This document shows, piece by piece, positions 16,712 to 27,469 of a stretch of 64,000 nt of DNA (its first letter is position 1; the number at the start of each line of letters is the position of its first letter). Source of the DNA: Rahnella bonaserana (GTDB lineage Bacteria > Pseudomonadota > Gammaproteobacteria > Enterobacterales > Enterobacteriaceae); the NCBI RefSeq assembly GCF_019049675.1, contig NZ_JAFMOW010000067.1:434001-498000 (forward strand). Direction: 5' to 3'. The position numbers and the translations under genes were made by a program. The notes under the pieces are model-generated. The model had not been told where the DNA came from. It made no database searches and was given only the letters and a program-made list of their open reading frames with translations.

Positions 16712-17566
16712 ATGAATCGCTATCCGATGTTCAGCCCGCAGCAGTTACTCAGTTTTGTCGCCGTCTGTGAGACCGGCAGTTTTACGCGAGCCGCCGACCG
16801 TGTGTATCTGTCGCAATCCACCGTCAGCCAGCAAATCCGCCGCCTGGAAGAATCGCTGGGAAAACCGCTGCTGGAACGTACCTCACATCAGGTGCAACTG
16901 ACCGAAGAAGGCGAACGGCTGCTCGGTTATGCGCGACGGATTATTGCCCTCAACGGTGAAGCGCACGACGCGCTGAGTGACCAGTGGCCGGACGGCGTGG
17001 TGCGTCTTGGCGTGCCGGAAGATTTTGCCGCCGCAACCACATCGTTGCTGGCCCAGTTCAGCCGCGCCCATCCGCATATCCGCCTCGATGTCACCAGCGG
17101 CCTGAGCCACGAACTGCGCCGCGCCTGGCAACAGGAGATGCTGGATATCATTCTGGTGAAACAACTGACCGGCGAGAAAGCCAATGCCTCGCGCCCCGAG
17201 CCGATGCTTTGGCTCGACAGCGCCGCATTTCCGGCGTTTGAAAGAGATCCGATCCCGCTGGTGCTATTTCCACTCAACGGGTTATATCGCGAAGAACTGT
17301 GTCAGGCGCTGGATGCCCTCGGACGCAGCTGGCGCATCAGTTACAGCAGCGCCAGCCTCGCGGCGCTGGTCGCCGCCAGTGGCGCCGGACTGGGCGTCAC
17401 CTTATTGCCGGCCAGCTGCCGCCTGCCGGAGCACCGGATTTTAGGTGCCGAAAGCGGCTTGCCGCCGGTGGATAACGTCGAACTGGCGTTGTTTTATCGC
17501 CCCGACGCGACGCCGGCACAAATCGCACTGGCCGGAAAATTAAAGGATTTTTGCAAGCTTTGTTAG
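16712..17566 (+). CDS. LysR-family transcriptional regulator
   Basis: 284 residues. The winged-helix domain reads FSPQQLLSFVAVCETGSFTRAADRVYLSQSTVSQQIRRLEESLGKPLLERTSHQ. The effector domain ends in the usual SASLAALVAASGAGLGVTLLPA motif. It is on the same strand as, and about 110 bases upstream of, the Tat-exported amidohydrolase, which it may regulate. The ribosome site at 16712 is weak, and ATG at 16727 (MFSPQQ) is a possible alternative. Effector unknown. Confidence 0.88.
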   Translation: MNRYPMFSPQQLLSFVAVCETGSFTRAADRVYLSQSTVSQQIRRLEESLGKPLLERTSHQVQLTEEGERLLGYARRIIALNGEAHDALSDQWPDGVVRLGVPEDFAAATTSLLAQFSRAHPHIRLDVTSGLSHELRRAWQQEMLDIILVKQLTGEKANASRPEPMLWLDSAAFPAFERDPIPLVLFPLNGLYREELCQALDALGRSWRISYSSASLAALVAASGAGLGVTLLPASCRLPEHRILGAESGLPPVDNVELALFYRPDATPAQIALAGKLKDFCKLC

Positions 17567-17678
17567 CCATTAGGTTTCCCACTGACAGACAGTGGGAAAA
17601 ATCGCAGCCGGAACCGGCGATATCTTTTAGGGTGAAAGGGAAACAGCATCCTCCCGCATCATGATTAAGGAATTCGAC

Positions 17679-19091
17679 GTGCAAAATCCTCAGCAACAAA
17701 GCCGCAGAAACTTTCTCTCTCATAGCGCCAAAATCACCGCCACCGGCGCATTGCTCACCGCAGGGATGGCCTCCGGCATCGCATCGGCCGCGCCGTTTAA
17801 AACAGGCGCCATGGACGAAAAGTGTGATGATGCCAGCCAGATCAACGCGATCTCTGCACGGCATTACCAGCTGCGCAATGTGCGGCTGGAAGAGGGTTTT
17901 GAGCGCGAAGGCGATATCGTTGTTGCCACCAAAACCGGTTTGTACAATCTGGAAATCAACAACGGAAAAATCCTGGCGATCCAGCCAGCCAAAGATGCAC
18001 CTGCCAGCACCTTGACTGCTTTTGATGCCAGAGGATTACTTCTGCTGCCCGCCACGCGCGATATGCATATTCACCTCGACAAGACCTTCTACGGCGGCAA
18101 ATGGGAAGCGCCGCGCCCGCGTAAAGGCAAAACCATCATGGACATGATTGCCCGCGAACAGGTGCTGATCCCCCAACTGTTACCAACATCGGTGGAACAC
18201 GCGGAAGCAATCATCGGTCTGCTGCATTCCAAAGGCACCACTGTGGCGCGCAGCCATTGCAATATCGACCCGGTCAGCGGCCTGAAAAGTCTTGAGCATC
18301 TGAAGATTGCGCTGGAAAAACATCAGCAGGATTTCAGCTGTGAAATCGTGGCGTTCCCGCAGCACGGTTTACTGCATTCGAAAGTCGATGGCCTGATGCG
18401 CGAAGCGATGCAAATGGGCGTGCAGTACGTCGGCGGGCTGGATCCGACCAACGTGGACGGCGCGATGGAAAAATCCCTCGACGCGATGTTCCAGATTGCG
18501 CTGGATACCAACAAAGGCGTGGATATTCATCTGCATGAAACCACGCCAGCGGGGATTGCGGCGGTGAAATACATGATTCAGACCGTGGAGAAAAACCCGC
18601 AACTGAAAGGCAAGGTGACGCTCAGCCACGGTTTCGCGCTGGCGATGATGCAGGGCGCGGAACTCGACGACGTGATCGCCGGACTTGCCGAACAGCAGTT
18701 CACTGTCGCCTCGACTATTCCACTCGGCAAACTGAACATGCCTTTGCTGCAGCTCAGCCAGAACGGCGTATTCGTCATGACCGGCACCGACAGCGTGATC
18801 GACCACTGGTCACCGTTCGGCACCGGCAGCATGCTGGAAAAAGCCAGCCTCTACGCTCAGCTCTACGGCAACTCCGACGAATTCGGCCTGACCCGCTCTC
18901 TCGCCATCGCCACCGGCAACGTCCTGCCGCTCGACGACAGTGGCAAACGCCAGTGGCCTGCGGTGAACGACAACGCCGAAATGATCCTGGTCGACGCCAG
19001 CTGCTCCGCCGAAGCGGTCGCGCGGGTGTCAGAGGTTAAGGCGACGTTCCATCAGGGCAGATTAGTGTTCGGTGCGGTGGGGAAAGTGTGA
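17679..19091 (+). CDS. Tat-exported amidohydrolase, cytosine-deaminase-like
   Basis: 470 residues from GTG at 17679, which AAGGA precedes by seven bases; ATG at 17661 has no ribosome site. MQNPQQQSRRNFLSHSAKITATGALLTAG is a twin-arginine signal (SRRNFL) with a hydrophobic stretch and cleavage near ASAAP. The mature part is an amidohydrolase/TIM-barrel enzyme with the metal motif HIHLDKTF, the later SHCNIDP and HLHETT segments, LSHGFAL and TGTDS. It resembles cytosine deaminase and related periplasmic amidohydrolases, which hydrolyse C-N bonds in cyclic amides or aminopurines/pyrimidines. Tat export suggests cytoplasmic metal loading and periplasmic action. The substrate is not known. Confidence 0.85.
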   Translation: MQNPQQQSRRNFLSHSAKITATGALLTAGMASGIASAAPFKTGAMDEKCDDASQINAISARHYQLRNVRLEEGFEREGDIVVATKTGLYNLEINNGKILAIQPAKDAPASTLTAFDARGLLLLPATRDMHIHLDKTFYGGKWEAPRPRKGKTIMDMIAREQVLIPQLLPTSVEHAEAIIGLLHSKGTTVARSHCNIDPVSGLKSLEHLKIALEKHQQDFSCEIVAFPQHGLLHSKVDGLMREAMQMGVQYVGGLDPTNVDGAMEKSLDAMFQIALDTNKGVDIHLHETTPAGIAAVKYMIQTVEKNPQLKGKVTLSHGFALAMMQGAELDDVIAGLAEQQFTVASTIPLGKLNMPLLQLSQNGVFVMTGTDSVIDHWSPFGTGSMLEKASLYAQLYGNSDEFGLTRSLAIATGNVLPLDDSGKRQWPAVNDNAEMILVDASCSAEAVARVSEVKATFHQGRLVFGAVGKV

Positions 19092-19121
19092 AGGAGTAGA
19101 CAGCAGTAAACGCCGGACAAC

Positions 19122-19145
19122 AAAAAGCCCCTTTCGGGGCTTTTT
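19122..19145. terminator. Bidirectional rho-independent terminator
   Basis: AAAAAGCCCC and GGGGCTTTTT form a perfect ten-base stem with a four-base loop, flanked by A and T runs, between the convergent amidohydrolase and ssb genes. It should work in both directions. Confidence 0.9.
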
Positions 19146-19190
19146 GCTTTTCTGACACGATGTCCGACATTGATGCCCGAAGGCAACCAA

Positions 19191-19733
19191 TCAGAACGGG
19201 ATATCGTCGTCGAAATCCATTGGTGGTTCATTGTTCTGTGCTGGCGCGTTGTTTTGCGCAGCCGGACGAGCCTGCTGGCCGCCGCTGAACTGGTTGCCGC
19301 CTTGTGGCTGCTGAGGTTGACCCCAACCGCCCTGCTGGCCGCCTGCGGATGGCTGACCGCCACCTGCTGGTGCGCCGCCGCTGGCACGACCGCCGAGCAT
19401 CTGCATGGTGCCGCCCACGTTAACGACGACTTCGGTGGTGTATTTTTCAACGCCAGCCTGATCGGTCCATTTACGGGTTTGCAGTGCACCTTCGATATAA
19501 ACCTGAGAACCTTTCTTCAGGTATTCGCCTGCGACTTCCGCTAATTTGCCGAACAACACCACACGGTGCCATTCAGTTTTTTCTTTCTGCTCGCCGGTGG
19601 CTTTATCACGCCAGCTTTCAGACGTTGCCAGAGTGATGTTGGCAACCGCGCCGCCGTTAGGCATGTAGCGGACTTCCGGGTCTTGTCCCAGATTACCGAC
19701 GAGAATAACTTTGTTTACGCCTCTGCTGGCCAT
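19191..19733 (-). CDS. ssb: Single-stranded DNA-binding protein
   Basis: 180 residues from ATG at 19733 ([23 protein letters not shown]), with GGAG upstream; the 13 further residues open to 19772 are not part of the family. An N-terminal OB fold (about 1-110) is followed by a Gly/Gln-rich flexible linker and the acidic tip MDFDDDIPF that recruits replication and repair partners. It coats single-stranded DNA as a tetramer during replication, recombination and SOS repair. Divergent from uvrA, as in E. coli. Confidence 0.98.
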   Translation of the reverse strand: MASRGVNKVILVGNLGQDPEVRYMPNGGAVANITLATSESWRDKATGEQKEKTEWHRVVLFGKLAEVAGEYLKKGSQVYIEGALQTRKWTDQAGVEKYTTEVVVNVGGTMQMLGGRASGGAPAGGGQPSAGGQQGGWGQPQQPQGGNQFSGGQQARPAAQNNAPAQNNEPPMDFDDDIPF

Positions 19734-20059
19734 GTGGATTCTCCTGATGATGTATGTCGTGGCTGAAACCACAATCCGAGGTGTGGAAGGTCACACTTTG
19801 CAGCATTATAACCATAAAACGATACCTTCGTACCATGGATGTCTGAGGATGCGATTTTCTTTCCAGATTGTTCAGCAAACATTCCATCGTTACATCCAGT
19901 ACTGGATATACATTCAGGTTTTGGGGTGGCACAGGCTGTGATTTGTGTCATAATTGCGCGTTACGTTCTTCTCTGTGCCCGATTCGATGGCTGGCGCGAA
20001 ACAGGTTTTCACGGCGGTCACCGGCACGGTGAGCTATCAAGTTAATCCGGGAATGATGA
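19734..20059. promoter_or_regulatory. ssb-uvrA divergent control region
   Basis: 326 bases holding promoters for both genes. It contains the SOS box at 19900-19919. The rest carries no gene with a convincing ribosome site. Confidence 0.75.
19900..19919. promoter_or_regulatory. LexA (SOS) box for uvrA/ssb
   Basis: Reads TACTGGATATACATTCAGGT: CTG, ten bases, CAG, with the flanking bases of the LexA consensus. It differs from the E. coli uvrA box as I know it at only two positions, so uvrA is expected to be LexA-repressed. Confidence 0.9.
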
Positions 20060-22915
20060 ATGGATAAGATCGAAGTTCGGGGCGCACGCACCCATAATCT
20101 CAAGAATATCAACCTGATTATCCCGCGCGACAAACTGATTGTTGTCACCGGCTTATCCGGTTCAGGCAAGTCCTCTCTGGCGTTCGATACGCTGTACGCC
20201 GAAGGCCAGCGCCGCTACGTCGAGTCGCTGTCTGCCTATGCACGCCAATTTTTATCCTTAATGGAAAAACCGGACGTCGACCATATTGAAGGTCTGTCTC
20301 CGGCGATTTCGATTGAGCAAAAATCAACGTCGCACAACCCGCGTTCGACCGTCGGGACGATCACCGAAATCCACGACTACCTGCGTCTGCTGTTTGCCCG
20401 TGTGGGCGAGCCGCGCTGTCCGGATCATAATATTCCGCTGTCAGCCCAGACCGTCAGTCAGATGGTGGATAACGTGCTCGCGCAGCCGGAAGGCCAGCGC
20501 CTGATGCTGCTGGCGACCATTGTTAAAGACCGCAAAGGCGAGCACACCAAGACCCTGGAAAACCTGGCATCGCAGGGCTATATCCGTGCGCGTATCGACG
20601 GTGAAGTGTGTGACCTGTCCGATCCGCCGAAATTAGAATTGCAGAAAAAGCACACCATTGAAGTGGTCGTTGACCGTTTTAAAGTGCGTGATGATCTGGC
20701 ACAGCGTCTGGCGGAATCGTTTGAAACCGCGCTCGAGCTTTCCGGCGGTACCGCCGTGGTCGCCGATATGGATGACCCGAAAGCCGATGAAATGCTGTTC
20801 TCCGCTAACTTTGCCTGTCCGGTCTGCGGCTACAGTATGCGCGAGCTTGAACCACGCATGTTCTCGTTCAACAACCCGGCCGGTGCCTGTCCGACCTGCG
20901 ACGGGCTGGGCGTGCAGCAGTTCTTCGACCCTGAACGCGTGGTGCAAAACCCGGAACTGTCACTGGCCGGTGGCGCAATCCGCGGCTGGGATCGCCGTAA
21001 CTTCTATTATTTCCAGATGCTGCGCTCTCTTGGCGAGCATTATGATTTCGACGTGGAAGCGCCATTTAACGAACTGAGTAGCGACGTAAAACACGCGATC
21101 CTGCACGGTTCCGGCAAAACCACTATTGAATTCAAATACATTAACGATCGTGGTGATACGTCTATCCGTCGCCATCCGTTTGAAGGCGTGCTGCACAATA
21201 TGGAACGCCGTTATAAAGAAACGGAATCCAGCGCGGTACGTGAAGAACTGTCGAAATACATCAGCAACCGTCCGTGTACGTCCTGCCGCGGCACACGCCT
21301 GCGTGAAGAAGCGCGTAACGTGTTTGTCGAGGAAACTACGCTGCCGGAAATCTCTGATTTCAGCATCGGCCATGCGATGGATTTCTTCCGCAATATGAAA
21401 CTCAGCGGTCAGCGCGCCAAAATTGCTGAGAAAGTGCTGAAAGAGATTGGCGATCGCCTGAAATTCCTGGTGAACGTCGGCCTGAATTACCTCTCGCTGT
21501 CCCGTTCTGCGGAAACGCTGTCCGGCGGCGAAGCCCAGCGTATCCGTCTGGCAAGCCAGATTGGTGCCGGTCTGGTGGGCGTAATGTACGTGCTGGATGA
21601 GCCGTCTATCGGTCTGCATCAGCGCGACAACGAACGGCTGCTGGAAACCCTGATCCACCTGCGCGACCTCGGTAACACGGTGATTGTGGTCGAGCACGAC
21701 GAAGATGCGATCCGCGCTGCCGATCATATTATTGATATCGGTCCGGGTGCCGGCGTTCACGGTGGCGAAGTGGTGGCAGAAGGCACCGCTGAAGACATTA
21801 TGGCGACGGAAAATTCACTGACCGGCCAGTTCCTGAGCGGCAAACGTGAAATCTCTGTACCGGCACAGCGCGTACCTGCGGATGCTACCAAAGTGCTGAA
21901 GCTGTCTGGCGCTAAGGGTAACAACCTGAAAGATGTGACGCTGACGCTGCCGGTAGGCCTGTTTACCTGTATCACCGGCGTGTCCGGCTCGGGTAAATCG
22001 ACGCTGATTAACGACACATTGTTCCCGCTGGCTCAGCGCGAGCTGAACGGTGCGACGATTGCCGAAGCGGCGCCGTATCGTGAAATTGAAGGTCTGGGAC
22101 ATTTCGATAAAGTCATCGACATCGATCAGAGCCCGATTGGTCGTACACCACGTTCTAACCCGGCGACATACACCGGTATTTTCACGCCGGTTCGCGAACT
22201 GTTTGCCGGTGTGCCGGAATCCCGTTCACGCGGTTATACGCCGGGGCGTTTCAGTTTTAACGTCAAAGGCGGACGCTGCGAAGCCTGTCAGGGTGACGGC
22301 GTGATCAAAGTCGAAATGCACTTCCTGCCGGACATTTATGTGCCGTGCGATCAGTGCAAAGGCAAACGCTATAACCGTGAAACGCTGGAAATTAAATACA
22401 AAGGCAAGAGCATCCACGAAGTGCTGGAGATGACGATTGAAGAAGCGCGTGAGTTCTTCGATGCCGTCCCTGCGCTTGCGCGTAAATTGCAGACGCTGAT
22501 CGACGTCGGTCTGACGTACATCAGCCTCGGCCAGTCAGCAACCACGCTGTCCGGCGGTGAAGCACAGCGCGTGAAACTGGCGCGTGAGCTGTCCAAACGC
22601 GGCACCGGTCAGACGTTGTATATTCTCGACGAACCGACCACCGGCCTGCACTTTGCCGATATTCAGCAACTGCTGGAAGTGCTGCATCAGCTGCGCGATC
22701 AGGGCAACACCATCGTGGTGATTGAACACAATCTGGACGTGATTAAAACCGCGGACTGGATTGTCGATCTCGGCCCGGAAGGCGGTGCAGGTGGCGGTCA
22801 AATTCTGGTCGCCGGTACGCCGGAAACCGTCGCAGAATGCAAAGAATCGCATACTGCACGTTTCCTGAAACCGTTACTGGAACGTCACAGCCAGCAGGCG
22901 AAGAAAAGCGCTTAA
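20060..22915 (+). CDS. uvrA: Excinuclease ABC subunit A
   Basis: 951 residues (E. coli 940). Two ABC-type ATPase halves are present: the first Walker [11 protein letters not shown] near residue 31, with [14 protein letters not shown] and [11 protein letters not shown]; the second Walker [11 protein letters not shown], with [16 protein letters not shown] and [12 protein letters not shown]. Zinc-binding Cys pairs are seen in CPVCGY/CPTCDG and [15 protein letters not shown]. UvrA scans DNA for bulky damage and loads UvrB in nucleotide excision repair. The extra length is mostly the C-terminal tail after [10 protein letters not shown]. The SOS box lies 140 bases upstream. Confidence 0.98.
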   Translation: MDKIEVRGARTHNLKNINLIIPRDKLIVVTGLSGSGKSSLAFDTLYAEGQRRYVESLSAYARQFLSLMEKPDVDHIEGLSPAISIEQKSTSHNPRSTVGTITEIHDYLRLLFARVGEPRCPDHNIPLSAQTVSQMVDNVLAQPEGQRLMLLATIVKDRKGEHTKTLENLASQGYIRARIDGEVCDLSDPPKLELQKKHTIEVVVDRFKVRDDLAQRLAESFETALELSGGTAVVADMDDPKADEMLFSANFACPVCGYSMRELEPRMFSFNNPAGACPTCDGLGVQQFFDPERVVQNPELSLAGGAIRGWDRRNFYYFQMLRSLGEHYDFDVEAPFNELSSDVKHAILHGSGKTTIEFKYINDRGDTSIRRHPFEGVLHNMERRYKETESSAVREELSKYISNRPCTSCRGTRLREEARNVFVEETTLPEISDFSIGHAMDFFRNMKLSGQRAKIAEKVLKEIGDRLKFLVNVGLNYLSLSRSAETLSGGEAQRIRLASQIGAGLVGVMYVLDEPSIGLHQRDNERLLETLIHLRDLGNTVIVVEHDEDAIRAADHIIDIGPGAGVHGGEVVAEGTAEDIMATENSLTGQFLSGKREISVPAQRVPADATKVLKLSGAKGNNLKDVTLTLPVGLFTCITGVSGSGKSTLINDTLFPLAQRELNGATIAEAAPYREIEGLGHFDKVIDIDQSPIGRTPRSNPATYTGIFTPVRELFAGVPESRSRGYTPGRFSFNVKGGRCEACQGDGVIKVEMHFLPDIYVPCDQCKGKRYNRETLEIKYKGKSIHEVLEMTIEEAREFFDAVPALARKLQTLIDVGLTYISLGQSATTLSGGEAQRVKLARELSKRGTGQTLYILDEPTTGLHFADIQQLLEVLHQLRDQGNTIVVIEHNLDVIKTADWIVDLGPEGGAGGGQILVAGTPETVAECKESHTARFLKPLLERHSQQAKKSA

Positions 22916-22957
22916 CGGTTTAGCGCCTCCCCGGCGCAGAGGTGATAGCGCCAATCA

Positions 22958-22986
22958 GCTCCTTCCCTCTTCGCAGGGGAAGGAGC
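22958..22986. terminator. Stem-loop between uvrA and the esterase gene
   Basis: GCTCCTTCCC and GGGAAGGAGC form a ten-base stem with a nine-base loop in the 84-base gap between convergent genes. There is no T run, so termination is likely but not certain. Confidence 0.5.
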
Positions 22987-22999
22987 GACTCCTGAAACC

Positions 23000-24235
<1,236 letters not shown>

Positions 24236-24296
24236 TCACTGTTTTTGCACAACTCTCAGAGTAGGTTATTTTTACCGCATATAAGCGTGATCAGCG

Positions 24297-25214
24297 TCAC
24301 TGTTCTGAGGATGCGTTTAACGCATGCAATTGGGGAAGCGCACTCAGCCGCTGATAAGCATAATCCCAGAATGTCCGTACCTTGCGCGGCATTTGCTGCA
24401 CCTGTTGCGCGACCAGCTGAACCGGCAACGGCAGCGGTTCAAAATCTGGCAGCAGCCGGATCATGCGGCCCGCCTGCACATCGTCGCTCACCTGATAAGA
24501 CAGTAATCGGGCAATCCCCTGCCCGCTGCGCACCGCCAGCAGCTGTGATTCGACGTCATTGGTGAGCAAGCGCGGCGAAAGCCGGACGCGCAGATCATCC
24601 TCATGTGGCCCGAAACGCCATTCGCGGATTTGCGTACGCAGCGTACCCATCACCGTCTGATGCGCGGCCAGTTCTGACGGATGCTGCGGTTCGCCATGCT
24701 GCGCCAGATATGCGGGACTGGCGACCAGAACGCGGGTGACTTCCGCGACCTTACGCGCCACTTTGCCTGAATCTTCCTGATGTCCGATACGCACTGCCAA
24801 ATCCAACCCTTCGTCGATCAGATCCAGATTGCGGTCATTAAGCATCATTTCGATTTGCATATCAGGATGTTGCGCCAGAAATTCCATCACCAGCGGCGCG
24901 ACATGTTTACGCCCGAACTGCACCGGCGCGGTGATACGCAACAGGCCGCTGAGCTGAGTTTCGGCAGTGTCTTCCACCGCGTCCTGATACTGGCTGAGCA
25001 GGACCCGTGCCTTTTCCGCCAGCCGTGCGCCCGCCTCAGTCGATGCCAGGCTGCGCGTGGTGCGCTCGACCAGTCTTGCGCCGAAACGGTGTTCCAGCGA
25101 GGCAATGGCGCGGGTAATCGCGGGCGGCGACCGGTGAAGTTTACGGGCGGCTTCCGCCAGGCTGCCATACTGAAGTACGGCGACAAAAATCGCCATTTCG
25201 TCTAAACGATCCAT
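24297..25214 (-). CDS. LysR-family transcriptional regulator
   Basis: 305 residues from ATG at 25214 (MDRLDEMAIFVAVLQYGSL). The winged helix reads SLAEAARKLHRSPPAITRAIASLEHRFGARLVERTTRS; the effector domain follows and ends without known motifs. It is divergent from the GST gene at 25316 across about 100 bases and most likely regulates the GST and the flavoprotein gene behind it. Eight additional residues open to 25238 are not typical of the family. Confidence 0.9.
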   Translation of the reverse strand: MDRLDEMAIFVAVLQYGSLAEAARKLHRSPPAITRAIASLEHRFGARLVERTTRSLASTEAGARLAEKARVLLSQYQDAVEDTAETQLSGLLRITAPVQFGRKHVAPLVMEFLAQHPDMQIEMMLNDRNLDLIDEGLDLAVRIGHQEDSGKVARKVAEVTRVLVASPAYLAQHGEPQHPSELAAHQTVMGTLRTQIREWRFGPHEDDLRVRLSPRLLTNDVESQLLAVRSGQGIARLLSYQVSDDVQAGRMIRLLPDFEPLPLPVQLVAQQVQQMPRKVRTFWDYAYQRLSALPQLHALNASSEQ

Positions 25215-25315
25215 AGATTCTTCCACAAAGTGAAACACTCAATTTCAATCTTCGTGGATCACAATCATCTGGCGCAAGAGTAATCTTTATTTCAGACCCA
25301 CAAAGGAGACCGCCC

Positions 25316-25936
25316 ATGCCCGCTATTACACTTTACAGCACGCCGCTTTCCGGCCACTGCCACCGCGTGACCCTGTTGCTGAACATGCTCAGTCTGCCAT
25401 TTGAGGCCACTGAAGCCGGAGCCGATGTGCGCAAGACAGAAGAATTTGCCCGGCTGAATCCGCTGCGCCAGATCCCCGTTCTGATCGACGGCGGGCACGT
25501 GCTCACCGACAGCAATGCGATCCTGGTGTATCTGGTAAAACGCTATGCGCCGGACAGCCATTGGTTGCCGGAAGATCCGTTGCAGGCCGCTGAGGTGCAG
25601 AAATGGCTGTCCCGCGCCGCCGGTGAAGTGCGTTTCGGTCCGGCGTCTGCCCGCATGGTGAAACAATTTTCTGCACCGGAAATTTACGAAAGCGCATTGC
25701 AGATTTCGGCGAAATTCCTGCCGCAGCTGGAAAAGCATCTGGAAAGCCGTGAGTTTCTGGCCACCGAACGCGCCACCATTGCCGATCTGGCCTGTTACAG
25801 CTATGTGGCGACCGCACCGGAAGGCGGCGTTTCACTGACGGGTTATCCGGCTATTCAGCGCTGGCTGGCACGGATTGAAAGTCTGCCGGGGTTTACGCCA
25901 CTTCCGGCGTTGCCGCTGCCTGAAATTGTGGGGTAA
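25316..25936 (+). CDS. Glutathione S-transferase family protein
   Basis: 206 residues with AAGGAG seven bases before the ATG. MPAITLYSTPLSGHCHRVTLLLNML is a thioredoxin-fold GST start with catalytic-site residues in SGHCHRV. QIPVLIDGGHVLTDSNAILVYL gives the cis-Pro and the DSN glutathione-binding turn; the C-terminal helix has ATIADLACY. It is the first gene after the divergent LysR, and the flavoprotein gene follows by six bases, indicating an operon. Likely detoxification; substrate unknown. Confidence 0.9.
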   Translation: MPAITLYSTPLSGHCHRVTLLLNMLSLPFEATEAGADVRKTEEFARLNPLRQIPVLIDGGHVLTDSNAILVYLVKRYAPDSHWLPEDPLQAAEVQKWLSRAAGEVRFGPASARMVKQFSAPEIYESALQISAKFLPQLEKHLESREFLATERATIADLACYSYVATAPEGGVSLTGYPAIQRWLARIESLPGFTPLPALPLPEIVG

Positions 25937-25942
25937 AACACG

Positions 25943-26863
25943 ATGAAGAACCCTTTCCATGCAGACGAAATCCTGGCTCAGGACATGGCAGGGTTTGACG
26001 TCGAAGCACACGGCATCCGTGAAGCCATGCCGGAACAGCACCGGCTGTTTTTCGCCGCGCTGCCCTATCTGTTTATCTCAACGCTGGACGAAAACGGCTG
26101 GCCGGTAGCGACCCTGCTGACCGGGCCAGCCGGATTTATCCGCACGCCTGACGAGTCGCATTTACGCATTAATGCGCCAAGGCGGGCAGACGATCCTGCG
26201 CTGGCCGCCTTAGAGCCAGGGAAACAGATCGGCGGACTGGGGATCGACTTTTCCAACCGGCGGCGTAATCGCGTGAACGGCAGGATCGGGCGTATCGATA
26301 AGAATCGGATCGAGATCGTCGTCGATCAGAGTTTTGGCAATTGTCCGCAGTATATTCAGATCCGCGAATTGACCGATGTACCGGTCAGTTTCCCCCTACC
26401 CGCACGGGAGGATATGACGGAGCCGGATGCCGACGCACGTGCGCTGATTGCCCGCTCTGACACCTTTTTCATCGCCAGTCACGCGCACGGCGGCGCGGAT
26501 GTGTCACATCGCGGCGGTCGGCCGGGATTCGCACATCTGGTCGGGAACCGTTTGTGGGTGCCGGATTTTCGCGGTAACAGGTACATGAATACGCTGGGTA
26601 ATTTGCTGGCAGAACCGCGCGCAGCGTTGCTGTTTATCGATTTCGACAACGGCGATATTTTGCATCTTCAGGGACATACGCAGATCCACTGGCAGCCGGA
26701 AGAGTTTCCGGGCCCGGAAGGCGCGGAACGCTACTGGAGTCTGGACATCACCCGCGCGTGGCGCTTTCGCGCCGCATTACCCTGGCGTGCGGCATCAGCG
26801 GATTTCTCACCCGCGACGCTGAAAACCGGCAACTGGTCAGGCGATCAGCTGCCAATTTCCTGA
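25943..26863 (+). CDS. Pyridoxamine 5'-phosphate oxidase-family flavoprotein
   Basis: 306 residues. A split-barrel flavin-binding fold is indicated by LPYLFISTLDENGWPVATLL and, in the second half, FFIASHAHGGADVSHRGGRPGFAHLVGNRLWVPDFRGNRYMNTLGNLL. Two barrels in tandem are likely. Members of this group use FMN to reduce or oxidise small molecules and are often fused to or paired with ferredoxin reductases and GSTs. It follows the GST gene by six bases and overlaps the end of convergent yjbR by 19 bases. The ribosome site is weak, consistent with translational coupling. Confidence 0.8.
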   Translation: MKNPFHADEILAQDMAGFDVEAHGIREAMPEQHRLFFAALPYLFISTLDENGWPVATLLTGPAGFIRTPDESHLRINAPRRADDPALAALEPGKQIGGLGIDFSNRRRNRVNGRIGRIDKNRIEIVVDQSFGNCPQYIQIRELTDVPVSFPLPAREDMTEPDADARALIARSDTFFIASHAHGGADVSHRGGRPGFAHLVGNRLWVPDFRGNRYMNTLGNLLAEPRAALLFIDFDNGDILHLQGHTQIHWQPEEFPGPEGAERYWSLDITRAWRFRAALPWRAASADFSPATLKTGNWSGDQLPIS

Positions 26864-27198
26864 CGAAGATGCTCTTCTAAGCCGGCGACGACCATCTGGT
26901 AAGAACTGTCGATCAGGGAATAAAATTGAGAATCCGGCAAAGTGCCATCGAGAACCACGGTATTCCAGTGCGCTTTGTTGAGATTCTTACCCGGAAGAAT
27001 GCAGGTGTGTTCAGCACGTAACTTGCCGGCCATGCCGGTGCTGGTTTTCAGCGAAACCGCTTCATGTCCCTGACAATCGCAAAACATGGCGAACATGACG
27101 CCGCCCACTTTTATCTGATTTGCACCGAGCTGATTTTGGGTACTTTGTTCTGCTCCGGGTTTTCCCATGCAATAGTCGAGCAATTCCGCACTGGTCAT
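26845..27198 (-). CDS. yjbR: MmcQ/YjbR-family protein
   Basis: 117 residues with AAGGAG upstream. MTSAELLDYCMGKPGAEQST, MFAMFCDCQGHEAVSLKT, LNKAHWNTVVLDGTLPD and the C-terminal LIDSSYQMVVAGL are the YjbR pattern (CyaY-like, 'double-wing' fold). The biochemical role is not established. Its place between uvrA and tyrB matches E. coli, where yjbR lies next to uvrA. Its 3' end overlaps the convergent flavoprotein gene. Confidence 0.9.
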   Translation of the reverse strand: MTSAELLDYCMGKPGAEQSTQNQLGANQIKVGGVMFAMFCDCQGHEAVSLKTSTGMAGKLRAEHTCILPGKNLNKAHWNTVVLDGTLPDSQFYSLIDSSYQMVVAGLEEHLRQEIGS

Positions 27199-27302
27199 TT
27201 TGGCCTTTCTCCTTGTCTGATGATGACGATCCCGCGAACCGGAATCGTCTATTTAGTGTGCAGCAACATCGTAAAAAAGAAAGGTAGCAGATCGCAAATA
27301 CG

Positions 27303-27327
27303 AAAAAGGCCGACATTTCTGTCAGCC
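27303..27327 (-). terminator. Rho-independent terminator of tyrB
   Basis: On the minus strand GGCTGACA and TGTCGGCC pair (eight bases, four-base loop) and are followed by TTTTT. It lies 140 bases beyond the tyrB stop because an ERIC element sits between stop and terminator. Confidence 0.85.
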
Positions 27328-27340
27328 TTATACACATCCA

Positions 27341-27469
27341 ATCCCCTAAATAATTTGGGTTACGGAAAGGCGGTAAGTTCAGGAAGCCCCGGGAGCAGGG
27401 ACGTACCCTGTGACCGGGGTGAGTGAACGCGACCAACGCATCCGTAGCCCGAAGTATGACGGGGATTTA
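27341..27469 (+). repeat. ERIC element, copy 2
   Basis: About 129 bases, full-length ERIC pattern: CCCCTAAATAATTTGGGTTA, AAAGGCGGTAAG, CCCCGGGAGC, GTGACCGGGGTGAGTGAACG, GACCAACGCA and GAAGTATGACGGGGATTA. It lies between the tyrB stop codon and its terminator, and its last three bases are the tyrB stop. It would be transcribed as part of the tyrB 3' untranslated region. Confidence 0.9.

Noticed and set aside
20960-21760. 266-codon open frame opposite uvrA
   Set aside because: Antisense to the first ATPase half of uvrA; no start signal or family pattern.
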